Source: an uncultured Roseicyclus sp.
GTDB lineage: Bacteria > Pseudomonadota > Alphaproteobacteria > Rhodobacterales > Rhodobacteraceae
NCBI GenBank assembly: GCA_937139335.1
Contig: CAKZPN010000002.1
Location: 1-64,000 of the forward strand
Length of the DNA stretch: 64,000 nucleotides
Direction of reading: 5' to 3'
Shown: piece after piece, positions 54,267-63,500 of the stretch
Layout: each line of letters begins with the position of its first letter
Position numbering within the stretch: the first letter of the stretch is position 1
Made by a program: the position numbers and the translations under genes
The notes under the pieces: generated by a model
Databases searched by the model: none
What the model saw: the letters and a program-made list of their open reading frames with translations, nothing else
What the model was told of the DNA's origin: nothing

Positions 54267-54491
54267 ATGGCATACGTTTCGAGCAACCGCACCACCGCCA
54301 CGCTCAGCCTGGGCAACCGCTTCGCCGAAATCCGCAAGGATTTGGCAGAGGCATGGCGCGCTCATCGCGTCTATCGCCAGACGCTGACCGAATTGCAAGG
54401 GCTCTCCCCGCGCGAGCTGAACGACCTTGGCCTGAACCCTTCGATGCTGCACTCCATCGCGCTCGAAGCGGCTTACGGCAAGCAGGGCTGA
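54267..54491 (+). CDS. DUF1127 small protein (CcaF1-like)
   Basis: 74 aa; FAEIRKDLAEAWRAHRVYRQTLTELQGLSPRELNDLGLNPSMLHSIALEAAYG; AGGAAAGAG-like RBS upstream; immediately followed by CCUCCUCCC hairpins. Confidence 0.92.
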   Translation: MAYVSSNRTTATLSLGNRFAEIRKDLAEAWRAHRVYRQTLTELQGLSPRELNDLGLNPSMLHSIALEAAYGKQG

Positions 54492-54515
54492 GGCCCCGAG
54501 TTTCAAGAATGGTCT

Positions 54516-54586
54516 GACGATCCTCCTCCTCCCTTGAGATCGTCTGGCTTGCGGATCCATCTCCCTCCTCCCTTGGGTGGGTCCGC
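54516..54586 (+). ncRNA. CcsR/cuckoo-like sRNA unit 1 (two anti-SD hairpins)
   Basis: H1 GACGATC(54516-22)/GATCGTC(54538-44), loop CTCCTCCTCCCTTGA; H2 GCGGATCCATC(54551-61)/GGTGGGTCCGC(54576-86), loop TCCCTCCTCCCTTG. Confidence 0.88.
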
Positions 54587-54594
54587 GAATACCC

Positions 54595-54610
54595 GGTCCG
54601 GCAACGGACC
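54595..54610 (+). other. Linker tetraloop hairpin between sRNA units 1 and 2
   Basis: GGTCCG-GCAA-CGGACC (6 bp, GNRA-type loop). Confidence 0.7.
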
Positions 54611-54619
54611 ACATCTGAT

Positions 54620-54692
54620 CGGTTTCCTCCTCCTCCCTTGGGAACCGTGACGACCGGCGGCGGGGCTCTCCTCCTCCCTTGACCCCGTCGCC
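54620..54692 (+). ncRNA. CcsR/cuckoo-like sRNA unit 2 (two anti-SD hairpins)
   Basis: H3 CGGTTTCC(54620-27)/GGGAACCG(54640-47), loop TCCTCCTCCCTT; H4 GGCGGCGGGG(54656-65)/CCCCGTCGCC(54683-92), loop CTCTCCTCCTCCCTTGA. Confidence 0.88.
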
Positions 54693-54702
54693 ACTCATTC
54701 CA

Positions 54703-54720
54703 GCAGGGCCTGGGCCTTGC
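54703..54720 (+). other. Linker tetraloop hairpin between sRNA units 2 and 3
   Basis: GCAGGGC-CTGG-GCCTTGC (7 bp with one G-U). Confidence 0.6.
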
Positions 54721-54730
54721 GACCCGCAAT

Positions 54731-54806
54731 TCGGCGCCTCCTCCTCCCTTGGCGCCGGACGCAGGCGGCGGAACCCTCTCCTCCCTTGGGTTCCGCCGCT
54801 TTTTTT
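54731..54806 (+). ncRNA. CcsR/cuckoo-like sRNA unit 3 (two anti-SD hairpins; last one is also the terminator)
   Basis: H5 CGGCGCC(54732-38)/GGCGCCG(54751-57), loop TCCTCCTCCCTT; H6 GCGGCGGAACCC(54765-76)/GGGTTCCGCCGC(54788-99), loop TCTCCTCCCTT, then T7. Confidence 0.88.
54765..54806 (+). terminator. Intrinsic terminator of the DUF1127-sRNA transcript
   Basis: 12-bp perfect stem followed by TTTTTTT. Confidence 0.93.
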
Positions 54807-54829
54807 ATGCCGGTCGGCTTTGGCGCCTG

Positions 54830-55282
54830 TCAGCCGCGCTCGTCCTTGGGCGAGCCCATCACCACATAGGTCGTGATCGTCGCCACCTGCGGCAGCGCGC
54901 CGAGGATGTCGGTGTGAAACCGCTTGTAGGCGCGCAGATCCGCCGCCTCGACCCTCAGCAGATATTCGACCGCCCCCGTGACGTTGTGGCATTCGCGCAC
55001 TTCGGGTGCCGCCTGCATTGCCCGCTCGAACGCCTCCTGTGCGCGCTTGGTGTGTTCGCTGAGCCCGACGGTGATGAAGGCCACGAACCCCACCCCCAGT
55101 TTGTCGGGCGGCAGGACCGCGCGGTAGCCCGCGATCACGCCCGCCGCCTCCAGCGCCTGCACCCGGCGCAGCGTGGCCGAGGGGCTGAGCGACACGCGCT
55201 CGGCGAGGTCGAGGTTGCTGATCCGCCCCTCGCGGGCAAGGGCGCGCAATATCTGGCGGTCTTTCTCGTCAATCGTCGTCAT
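54830..55282 (-). CDS. Lrp/AsnC-family transcriptional regulator
   Basis: MTTIDEKDRQILRALAREGRISNLDLAERVSLSPSATLRRVQALEAAGVIAGYRAVLPP. Confidence 0.93.
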   Translation of the reverse strand: MTTIDEKDRQILRALAREGRISNLDLAERVSLSPSATLRRVQALEAAGVIAGYRAVLPPDKLGVGFVAFITVGLSEHTKRAQEAFERAMQAAPEVRECHNVTGAVEYLLRVEAADLRAYKRFHTDILGALPQVATITTYVVMGSPKDERG

Positions 55283-55355
55283 TTGTTGTGCAGATTGTCC
55301 GACCTTCACAAAGATTGCAATTTCATTGCGCCACTTTGCGCGCAATCTGCCGTGC

Positions 55356-55952
55356 ATGACGCCCGACATCCTCCTCGCCCTCATCCTCTTCGGGTTCGCC
55401 TCCTCCATCACGCCGGGGCCGAACAACATCATGCTGCTGGCCTCGGGCGCGAATTTCGGGCTGGCGCGGACGGTGCCCCACATGCTGGGCATCTCGCTCG
55501 GCCATGCGCTGATGGTGGCGCTGATCGGTCTGGGGCTGTTGCACCTGTTCGAGGCGCTGCCCTGGCTCCGCCCCACGCTGATGGCCGCCTGCGCCGCCTA
55601 CCTCCTGTTTCTCGCGTGGAAGATCGCCAACGCCGCCCCGCCCGGCGCGGCGGCGACGGATGCCCGCCCCTTCACCTTCCTGCAGGCGGCGGCGTTCCAA
55701 TGGGTGAACCCCAAGGCCTGGTACATGGCGATCTACGCTCAGACCAACTTTGCCCCCGACACTGCGGACTGGACCGGGGCGCTGATCGTCCCGGCGGTCT
55801 TCGCGCTGGTGAACCTGCCCTCGGTCGCGGTCTGGGCGGCTGCGGGCACGCAACTGCGGCGCTGGCTTCAGGCACCGGGGCGGCTCCGCGCGTTCAACGT
55901 CACCATGGCGCTGCTGCTGGTCGCGTCGCTCTACCCGATGCTCACGGGCTAG
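55356..55952 (+). CDS. LysE-family amino acid exporter, divergent from the Lrp gene
   Basis: FASSITPGPNNIMLLASGANFGLARTVPHMLGISLGHALMV; AAAFQWVNPKAW. Confidence 0.92.
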   Translation: MTPDILLALILFGFASSITPGPNNIMLLASGANFGLARTVPHMLGISLGHALMVALIGLGLLHLFEALPWLRPTLMAACAAYLLFLAWKIANAAPPGAAATDARPFTFLQAAAFQWVNPKAWYMAIYAQTNFAPDTADWTGALIVPAVFALVNLPSVAVWAAAGTQLRRWLQAPGRLRAFNVTMALLLVASLYPMLTG

Positions 55953-56592
55953 CGTCCGACTTCGCCGCCCCGGCGGCGACGATCCAGAAGAACCGTGCCA
56001 GCAGCAGAAGGAAGGCCATGGCAACAAGGCCGATCGCCCGTTCGACCGCCCCGTTGATCTCATCGGGCGCGTTGAAATAGAGCCCCGCGCCCGCCCCCCA
56101 GACCAGCGCCAGCCCGATCGCGGCGCGCGCCAGGACCAGCGACCGGGCCCTCAGGCCGGCGGCCATCGCAAGCGGCGCGGCAAAGAACAACAGGCCCATG
56201 ACATAGACGACATAGATGTGCACCACGACGCCATCGGAGTCGCCGTCGCCATACTCGTTGCGCGCCCCGATCACCACCACGGACGCGGCGATGACCGCCA
56301 GCATGACCGTGCCCGCGCCCCATCCGACGTCGCCGGCGTGACAATGCGCGGCCCCGAGCGCCAAGGCCACGATCCCGCCGGCCAAGGCGTAGAGGGCCAC
56401 GTCCTGGATGATCTCGAAGCGGCCCGCGGCCAGTTGCGACACCGTATCGGCGACCGCGTCATGGCCGGGGACCACGAGGCTTCCGACGATGTTTCCGAGC
56501 ACCATCGACGCCACGCCGATCACGCCGATAACCGCACAGAAACGCAGGAAACCGGGGCTGGTGCTGCGGCTTGCGGTATCGGTCGTCATCAT
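55942..56592 (-). CDS. DUF998-like integral membrane protein
   Basis: Multi-TM 216 aa protein, VSQLAAGRFEIIQDVALYALAGGIVALALG. Confidence 0.65.
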   Translation of the reverse strand: MMTTDTASRSTSPGFLRFCAVIGVIGVASMVLGNIVGSLVVPGHDAVADTVSQLAAGRFEIIQDVALYALAGGIVALALGAAHCHAGDVGWGAGTVMLAVIAASVVVIGARNEYGDGDSDGVVVHIYVVYVMGLLFFAAPLAMAAGLRARSLVLARAAIGLALVWGAGAGLYFNAPDEINGAVERAIGLVAMAFLLLLARFFWIVAAGAAKSDASP

Positions 56593-56616
56593 CTCGGTCC
56601 AATCGGTCCGGGTGGC

Positions 56617-59073
56617 TCAGAACGGCACGTCATCCGCCGCGTCGGCGGACACGAGGAAGCGGCCGACGACATGCTTGTCGCCCGCCTTGTCGAAGGATAT
56701 CCCGAGCTTGTCGCCCTCGACCGAGGTCACGGCGCCATAGCCGAATTTCTGGTGAAAGACGCGGTCGCCCACCGAAAACGCGCTGACGGCTTCCGCGTCG
56801 ATGGTCATGTTGCGCGCCTCGCTGGGCTGGCGCAGGCCGGGCCGGGCCTGGTTGGCCTGCAGCCGCTTCCAGCCCGGCGAATTGTAGACATCCGCCCGCG
56901 CCGCCGCCTCGTGCAGGTCCGAGCCGCGCATCATCCCCGCGACGGGCGAGGCGCTGGCCCCCATGCCGCCGCCATGGCCGTAAAGGCCGGGCGGCGTCAG
57001 CACCTCGACGTGATCGGATGGCAACTCGTCGATGAAACGCGAGGGCATCTGGCTCTGCCACTGGCCGTAGACCCGACGGTTGCCGGCGAAGCTGATGGTG
57101 CAGACCTCCTCGGCGCGCGTGATGCCGACATAGGCGAGGCGGCGCTCCTCCTCGAGCCCCTTCATCCCCTCCTCGTCCATCGCGCGCTGCGACGGGAAAA
57201 GCCCGTCCTCCCAGCCCGGCAGGAACACGGCGGGAAACTCCAGCCCCTTGGCGGCGTGGAGCGTCATCAGCGTGACCTTCTCCTCCCGGTCGTCGCTCTC
57301 GTTGTCCATGATGAGCGAGACGTGTTCGAGGAAGCCCTGCAGGTTCTCGAACCCTTCCAGCGCCTTCACCAGTTCCTTGAGGTTCTCCAGCCGCCCCGGC
57401 GCCTCGGGCGTCTTGTCGTTCTGCCAATGCCCCGTGTAGCCGGACTCGTCGAGGATGATCTCGGCCAGCTCGATATGGCTGAGGGTGCGCGTCTTGGGCG
57501 CATCCTCCTCGATCAGATCATCGGTCGCGGCCGCGGCGCTCAATCCGCCCCGCAAGAGCCCGCGCCACCGCGCAAGCCCCGCGACCAGACGCGCAAGCTC
57601 CTTGCCGCCCTTGCCGCCGATCGCCTGCGTCTCGACGCAGAGCCGCGCACCTTCGACGAGGCTCACGCCATTGCCGCGCGCCATGCGCTGGATCACCTGC
57701 TGCGCCTTGTCGCCAAGGCCGCGCTTGGGCGTGTTCACGATCCGCTCGAAGGCGAGATCGTCGTCGGGGCTGACCACGAGGCGGAAATAAGCCATCGCGT
57801 CACGGATCTCCATCCGCTCGTAGAAGCGCGGTCCGCCGATCACGCGGTAGGGCAGGCCGATGGTCAGGAACCGGTCCTCGAAGGCGCGCATCTGGTGGCT
57901 GGCGCGGACGAGGATCGCCATGCCGTCCGGGCTGATCGGGTCCATGCCCCGCGTGCCCTTCGACATCGCCTCGATCTCTTCCCCGACCCAGCGCGCCTCC
58001 TCGTCGCCGTCCCAATGGCCGATCAGGCGCAGCTTCTCGCCATCCTCGCCCTCGGTCCAGAGCGTCTTGCCGAGCCGCCCCTTGTTGCCCGCGATCACCG
58101 CGCTGGCGGCGGCGAGGATGTGGCCGGTCGACCGGTAATTCTGCTCCAGCCGGATCACCTGCGCGCCCGGAAAATCCTTCTCGAAGCGCAGGATGTTGCC
58201 CACTTCGGCGCCGCGCCAGCCGTAGATCGACTGGTCGTCGTCGCCCACCACGCAGATGTTGGAATGCCCCTGCGCCAGCAGCCGCAGCCAGAGATACTGG
58301 GCGACGTTGGTGTCTTGGTATTCGTCCACGAGGATGTAGCGGAACCAACGCTGGTACTGCTCCAGGAGGTCGGCGTGCTTCTGGAAGATCGTGACCATGT
58401 GCAGCAGCAGGTCGCCGAAATCGACCGCGTTCAGCTCGCGCAACCGGGCCTGGTATTGGGCGTAGAGCGCGGGGCCGTGTCGGTTGAAGGCCCCGGCGTC
58501 CACTGCGGGCAGGTTGTCGGGCGTCAGCGCGCGGTTCTTCCAACCGTCGATGATGCCGGCAAGTTGCCGGGCGGGCCAGCGTTTCTCGTCGATGCCCTCG
58601 GCCGCGATCAACTGTTTCATCAGCCGCACCTGGTCGTCGGTATCGAGGATGGTGAAGTTCGATTTCAGCCCCGCCAGTTCCGCGTGCCGGCGCAGCAGCT
58701 TCACGCAGATCGCGTGAAAGGTGCCGAGCCAGGGCATCCCCTCCACCGGCTGGCCCAAGAGCGTCGCCACCCGCGTCTTCATCTCGCGCGCGGCCTTGTT
58801 GGTGAAGGTGACAGCGAGGATCTCGTTCGGCGCAGCGGTGCCACTGGTCAGCAGATGCGCGATGCGCGCGGTCAAGGCGCGGGTCTTGCCGGTGCCGGCA
58901 CCGGCCAGCATCAGGACCGGGCCTTGCAACGCCTCCACCGCCCGGCGCTGTTCGCCGTTCAGCCCGTCAAGATAGGGCGTCGGCCGCGCCGCCATGGCGC
59001 GAGCGGAAAGGGGGACGGTCGCGGCGGCCTCGAAGGCGCCCGACTCACCGAAATCATCGTCGAACCTGCTCAT
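56617..59073 (-). CDS. uvrD: UvrD/PcrA-type DNA helicase
   Basis: LNGEQRRAVEALQGPVLMLAGAGTGKTRALTARIAHLL; VDEYQDTNVAQYLWL; VGDDDQSIYGWRGAEV; LMTLHAAKGLEFPAVFLPGWEDGLFP. Confidence 0.96.
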   Translation of the reverse strand: MSRFDDDFGESGAFEAAATVPLSARAMAARPTPYLDGLNGEQRRAVEALQGPVLMLAGAGTGKTRALTARIAHLLTSGTAAPNEILAVTFTNKAAREMKTRVATLLGQPVEGMPWLGTFHAICVKLLRRHAELAGLKSNFTILDTDDQVRLMKQLIAAEGIDEKRWPARQLAGIIDGWKNRALTPDNLPAVDAGAFNRHGPALYAQYQARLRELNAVDFGDLLLHMVTIFQKHADLLEQYQRWFRYILVDEYQDTNVAQYLWLRLLAQGHSNICVVGDDDQSIYGWRGAEVGNILRFEKDFPGAQVIRLEQNYRSTGHILAAASAVIAGNKGRLGKTLWTEGEDGEKLRLIGHWDGDEEARWVGEEIEAMSKGTRGMDPISPDGMAILVRASHQMRAFEDRFLTIGLPYRVIGGPRFYERMEIRDAMAYFRLVVSPDDDLAFERIVNTPKRGLGDKAQQVIQRMARGNGVSLVEGARLCVETQAIGGKGGKELARLVAGLARWRGLLRGGLSAAAATDDLIEEDAPKTRTLSHIELAEIILDESGYTGHWQNDKTPEAPGRLENLKELVKALEGFENLQGFLEHVSLIMDNESDDREEKVTLMTLHAAKGLEFPAVFLPGWEDGLFPSQRAMDEEGMKGLEEERRLAYVGITRAEEVCTISFAGNRRVYGQWQSQMPSRFIDELPSDHVEVLTPPGLYGHGGGMGASASPVAGMMRGSDLHEAAARADVYNSPGWKRLQANQARPGLRQPSEARNMTIDAEAVSAFSVGDRVFHQKFGYGAVTSVEGDKLGISFDKAGDKHVVGRFLVSADAADDVPF

Positions 59074-59228
59074 GCAGCAAGGATATAGGGAACGGGCACA
59101 GCTTTAAAGGTTTGTTCTTCTATTGTTCCATATTTGCCGGTCCGCGCCGCCCACGCCGTCCCGCCGAAGCCACAACCCCAGCGGGTGGGGTCTGGACAAT
59201 TCCGCCGCGCCACGCTGTCTTGCGCGCC

Positions 59229-60374
59229 ATGGACCTGCACGCCCGACACCCCGCCCTCGCCGACCTGAAACGCCGCGCCCGCGCGCGGATTCCGCATTTT
59301 GTGTGGGAATACCTCGACAGCGCGACCGGGGCCGAGACCATCACCGCGCGCAACCGCGCAGCCCTCGACGCCGTGCTGTTCCGCCCCGCCGCGCTGCGCG
59401 GCGAGATCAAGCCCGACCTCTCCGTCACCCTCATGGGCCGCGACTACCCCGCGCCCATCGGCATCGCGCCGCTCGGCATGTCCGGCCTGATCTGGCCCGA
59501 GGCGGAGCGACTGCTGGCCCGCCACGCCGGAAGCGCGGGCATTCCCTATACCCTCTCCACCGTCGCCACCCGCACGCCGGAAGAAGTTGCCGACGACATC
59601 GGCGACCAGGGCTGGTTCCAGATGTATCCGCCCCGCGACCCGGCGATGCGCGACGACATGTTGGCCCGCGCCCGCGACTCGGGCTTTCACACGCTGGTCC
59701 TGACCGTCGACGTCCCCGCCGCCTCGCGCCGCGAGCGTCAGACCCGCGGCGGGCTGGTGCAGCCGCCGCGCCTGACCCCGCGGCTGCTGGCGCAGGTGGC
59801 GCGCTGCCCGGCCTGGGCCATGGGTATCCAGGCGACCGGCATGCCGCGGATGCGGCTGATGGACAGCTACGCCGATCAGACCAAGACCGGCCCCCTGCCC
59901 TCCACCGCGCATGTCGGCTACCTGCTGCGCGCCGCGCCGGACTGGGACTACGTCCGCGCGCTGCGCACCGCGTGGCAGGGCAAGCTGGTGCTGAAGGGCG
60001 TGATGGAACCCGAGGTCGCCGCGCAGGCCGATGCCGAGGGCGTCGACGCGATCTGGGTCTCGAACCACGCCGGGCGGCAGTTCGACGGCGGGCTGGCCAG
60101 CCTCGACGCGCTGCGCGACGTGCGGGGCGCCACCGGCCTGCCGATCATCTACGACAGCGGCGTCGAGGGCGGGCTCGACGTGATGCGCGCGCTGGCGCTC
60201 GGCGCGCGCTTCGTGATGATGGGCCGGCCCTGGCACTTCGCGCTTGGCGCGCTGGGGGCTGCGGGCCCGGCGCATTGGCACGACGTGCTGGTGAAGGACA
60301 TGACCAGCAACATGGCACAGATCGGCGCGACGACGCTTGCGGACCTGCCAGGGCGGCTCGCGACAGCGGGCTGA
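59229..60374 (+). CDS. FMN-dependent alpha-hydroxy acid dehydrogenase (LldD-like)
   Basis: MDLHARHPALADLKRRARARIPHFVWEYLDSATGAE; LVLKGVMEPEVAAQADAEGVDAIWVSNHAGRQFDGG; IIYDSGVEGGLDVMRALALGARFVMMGRP. Confidence 0.92.
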   Translation: MDLHARHPALADLKRRARARIPHFVWEYLDSATGAETITARNRAALDAVLFRPAALRGEIKPDLSVTLMGRDYPAPIGIAPLGMSGLIWPEAERLLARHAGSAGIPYTLSTVATRTPEEVADDIGDQGWFQMYPPRDPAMRDDMLARARDSGFHTLVLTVDVPAASRRERQTRGGLVQPPRLTPRLLAQVARCPAWAMGIQATGMPRMRLMDSYADQTKTGPLPSTAHVGYLLRAAPDWDYVRALRTAWQGKLVLKGVMEPEVAAQADAEGVDAIWVSNHAGRQFDGGLASLDALRDVRGATGLPIIYDSGVEGGLDVMRALALGARFVMMGRPWHFALGALGAAGPAHWHDVLVKDMTSNMAQIGATTLADLPGRLATAG

Positions 60375-60513
60375 GGACCGGGCGGTGCACCATCGCATGC
60401 AATTCGCGCCTGAAAACAAGGGCTCCGCCCTGACCCGCGACGTCTAATCAGTTGCCGCGCCCTGTCACGCGCCTTACACATGCTGCAACTGCGAGATGGA
60501 GGTCCGCGCCCTG

Positions 60514-63500
60514 ATGCCCGAATTCAAGAAGATCCTCATTGCCAACCGCGGCGAGATCGCCATCCGCGTGATGCGGGCGGCCAACGAACTGGGCAAGCGC
60601 ACGGTTGCCATCTACGCGGAAGAGGACAAGCTGAGCCTGCACCGCTTCAAGGCCGACGAGGCCTACAAGATCGGCGAAGGCATGGGGCCGGTGACGGCCT
60701 ATCTCTCCATTCCCGAGATCATCCGCGTGGCCAAGGCCTGCGGCGCCGACGCGATCCATCCGGGCTATGGCCTGTTGTCGGAAAACCCCGATTTCGTCGA
60801 TGCCTGCAGCGCGGCCGGGATCACCTTCATCGGTCCCAAGGCCGAGACCATGCGCCAATTGGGCGACAAGGCCAGCGCGCGGCGCGTGGCGATCGAGGCG
60901 GGCGTGCCCGTGATCCCCGCGACCGAGGTGTTGGGCGAGGACATGGACGCGATCCGCGCCGAGGCCGAGACGGTCGGCTACCCGCTGATGCTGAAGGCCA
61001 GCTGGGGCGGCGGCGGACGGGGCATGCGCCCGATCATGGGGCCGGACGAGCTGGAGGAGAAGGTGCGCGAGGGCCGGCGCGAGGCCGAGGCGGCCTTCGG
61101 CAACGGCGAGGGCTACCTCGAGAAGATGATCCTGCGTGCCCGCCACGTCGAGGTGCAGATCCTCGGCGACAGCCAGGGCAACATCTATCACCTCTACGAG
61201 CGCGACTGCTCGGTCCAGCGCCGCAACCAGAAGGTCGTCGAACGCGCCCCCGCCCCTTACCTGAGCGAAGCCCAGCGCGAGGAGATCTGCCTGCTCGGCA
61301 AGAAGATCTGCGAGCACGTCAATTACGAATGCGCGGGCACCGTCGAGTTCCTGATGGACATGGAGACCGGCGATTTCTTCTTCATCGAGGTGAACCCCCG
61401 CGTGCAGGTCGAGCACACGGTGACCGAGGAAGTCACCGGCATCGACATCGTGCGCGCGCAGATCCTGATCGCCGAGGGCAAATCGCTGACCGAGGCGACC
61501 GGCACCGCCAGCCAATACGACGTGAAGCTGGACGGTCACGCGATCCAGTGCCGCGTCACGACCGAGGACCCCACCAACAACTTCATCCCCGACTATGGCC
61601 GAATCACCGCCTACCGGGGTGCCACGGGCATGGGCATCCGCCTCGACGGCGGCACCGCCTATTCCGGCGCGGTCATCACCCGCTACTACGATTCACTCCT
61701 CGAAAAAGTCACCGCCTGGGCGCCCACCCCCGAGGCCGCGATCGCGCGGATGGACCGGGCACTGCGCGAGTTCCGCATCCGCGGCGTCTCGACGAACATC
61801 GACTTCGTCATCAACCTGCTGAAGCACCCGACCTTCCTGAACTACCAGTATACGACGAAATTCATCGACGAGACGCCCGAACTGTTCGACTTCAAGCCGC
61901 GGCGCGACCGGGCGACGCGGATCCTGACCTATATCGCGGACATCACCGTGAACGGGCACCCCGAGACCGAGGGGCGGCAGCGCCCGAGGGCCGACGTGAA
62001 GGATCCCCGCGCCCCCGCCCTCCGCGCCGAGCCGCCCCCCGCCGGCACGCGCACCCTGCTGGACCAGCACGGACCCAAGGGCGTGGCGGACTGGATGAAG
62101 GCGCAGAACCAGCTCCTCATCACCGACACCACCATGCGCGACGGGCACCAGTCGCTGCTCGCCACGCGGATGCGCTCGCTCGACATGATCAAGGTGGCGC
62201 CCGCCTATGCCGCCAACCTGCCCGAGCTCTTCAGCGTGGAATGTTGGGGCGGGGCGACCTTCGACGTCGCCTACCGCTTCTTGCAGGAATGCCCCTGGCA
62301 GCGGCTGCGCGACATCCGCGCGGCGATGCCGAACATCATGACGCAAATGCTGCTGCGCGGCGCCAACGGCGTCGGCTACACCAACTATCCCGACAACGTG
62401 GTTCAGGGCTTCGTGAAGCAGGCGGCCGAAAGCGGCGTCGACATTTTCCGCGTCTTCGACAGCCTGAACTGGGTCGAGAACATGCGCGTCGCGATGGACG
62501 CGGTGCAAGAGACCGGCAAGATCTGCGAAGGCTCGATCTGCTACACAGGCAACATCCTCGACCCCGACCGGGCGAAATACGATCTGAAATACTACGTGAA
62601 GATGGCCAAGGACCTGGAGGCCGCGGGCGCACATGTGCTGGGGCTGAAGGACATGGCGGGGCTCTTGAAACCCGCCGCCGCCGCGGTGCTGATCCCGGCG
62701 CTGAAGGACGCGGTGGACCTGCCCATCCATTTCCACACCCATGACACGGCGGGCATCGCCTCCGGCACCATCCTCGCCGCCTCCGCCGCCGGGGTGGACG
62801 CCGTCGATTGCGCGATGGATGCGCTTTCGGGCAACACCAGCCAGGCGACGCTCGGCACCGTGGTCGAGGCGCTCCGCCACACCGACCGCGACACCGGCCT
62901 CGATATCGGGGCGATCCGCGAGATCAGCGATTACTGGGATGCCGTGCGCGCCCATTACGCCGCCTTCGAGTCCGGGATGCAGGCCCCCGCCTCCGAGGTC
63001 TACCTGCACGAAATGCCGGGCGGCCAGTTCACCAACCTCAAGACGCAGGCGCGCTCCATGGGGCTGGAGGACCGCTGGCACGAGGTGGCGCAGACCTATG
63101 CCGACGTGAACCGGATGTTCGGCGACATCGTGAAGGTCACGCCGTCCTCGAAAGTGGTGGGCGACATGGCGCTGATGATGGTGAGCCAGGGGCTGAGCCG
63201 CGCCGATGTCGAGGACCCGGCCAAGGAGGTCGCCTTTCCCGACAGCGTCGTCGACATGATGCGCGGCAATCTCGGACAGCCGCCGGGCGGCTTTCCCCCC
63301 GGCATTCTGAAGCGGGTGCTGAAGGACGAGGCGCCGGTGCTCGACCGCCCCGGCAAGCACGTCGCGCCCGTGGACCTCGACAAGACCCGCGCCGATCTGG
63401 AAGACAAGCTGGAGATGGAGATCGATGGCGAGGACCTGATGGGATACTTGATGTATCCCAAGGTCTTCACCGACTACGCCCAGCGCCACAAGGACTATGG

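Noticed and set aside
54516-54806. CRISPR-like or simple tandem repeat interpretation of the CCTCCTCCC copies
   Set aside because: The common word is only ~11-13 nt, always in a hairpin loop, with variable self-complementary flanks; no constant repeat/spacer lengths and no cas genes.
54304-54992. Minus-strand ORFs with repeated REEE / KGGG / QGRRR peptides across the hairpin array
   Set aside because: The peptide repeats are just the translated complement of the CCTCCTCCC loop motif; the RNA-structure explanation is far better.
56218-59088. 956-aa plus-strand ORF antisense to uvrD
   Set aside because: Shadow of the uvrD reading frame (codon-position mirroring); no recognisable motif.
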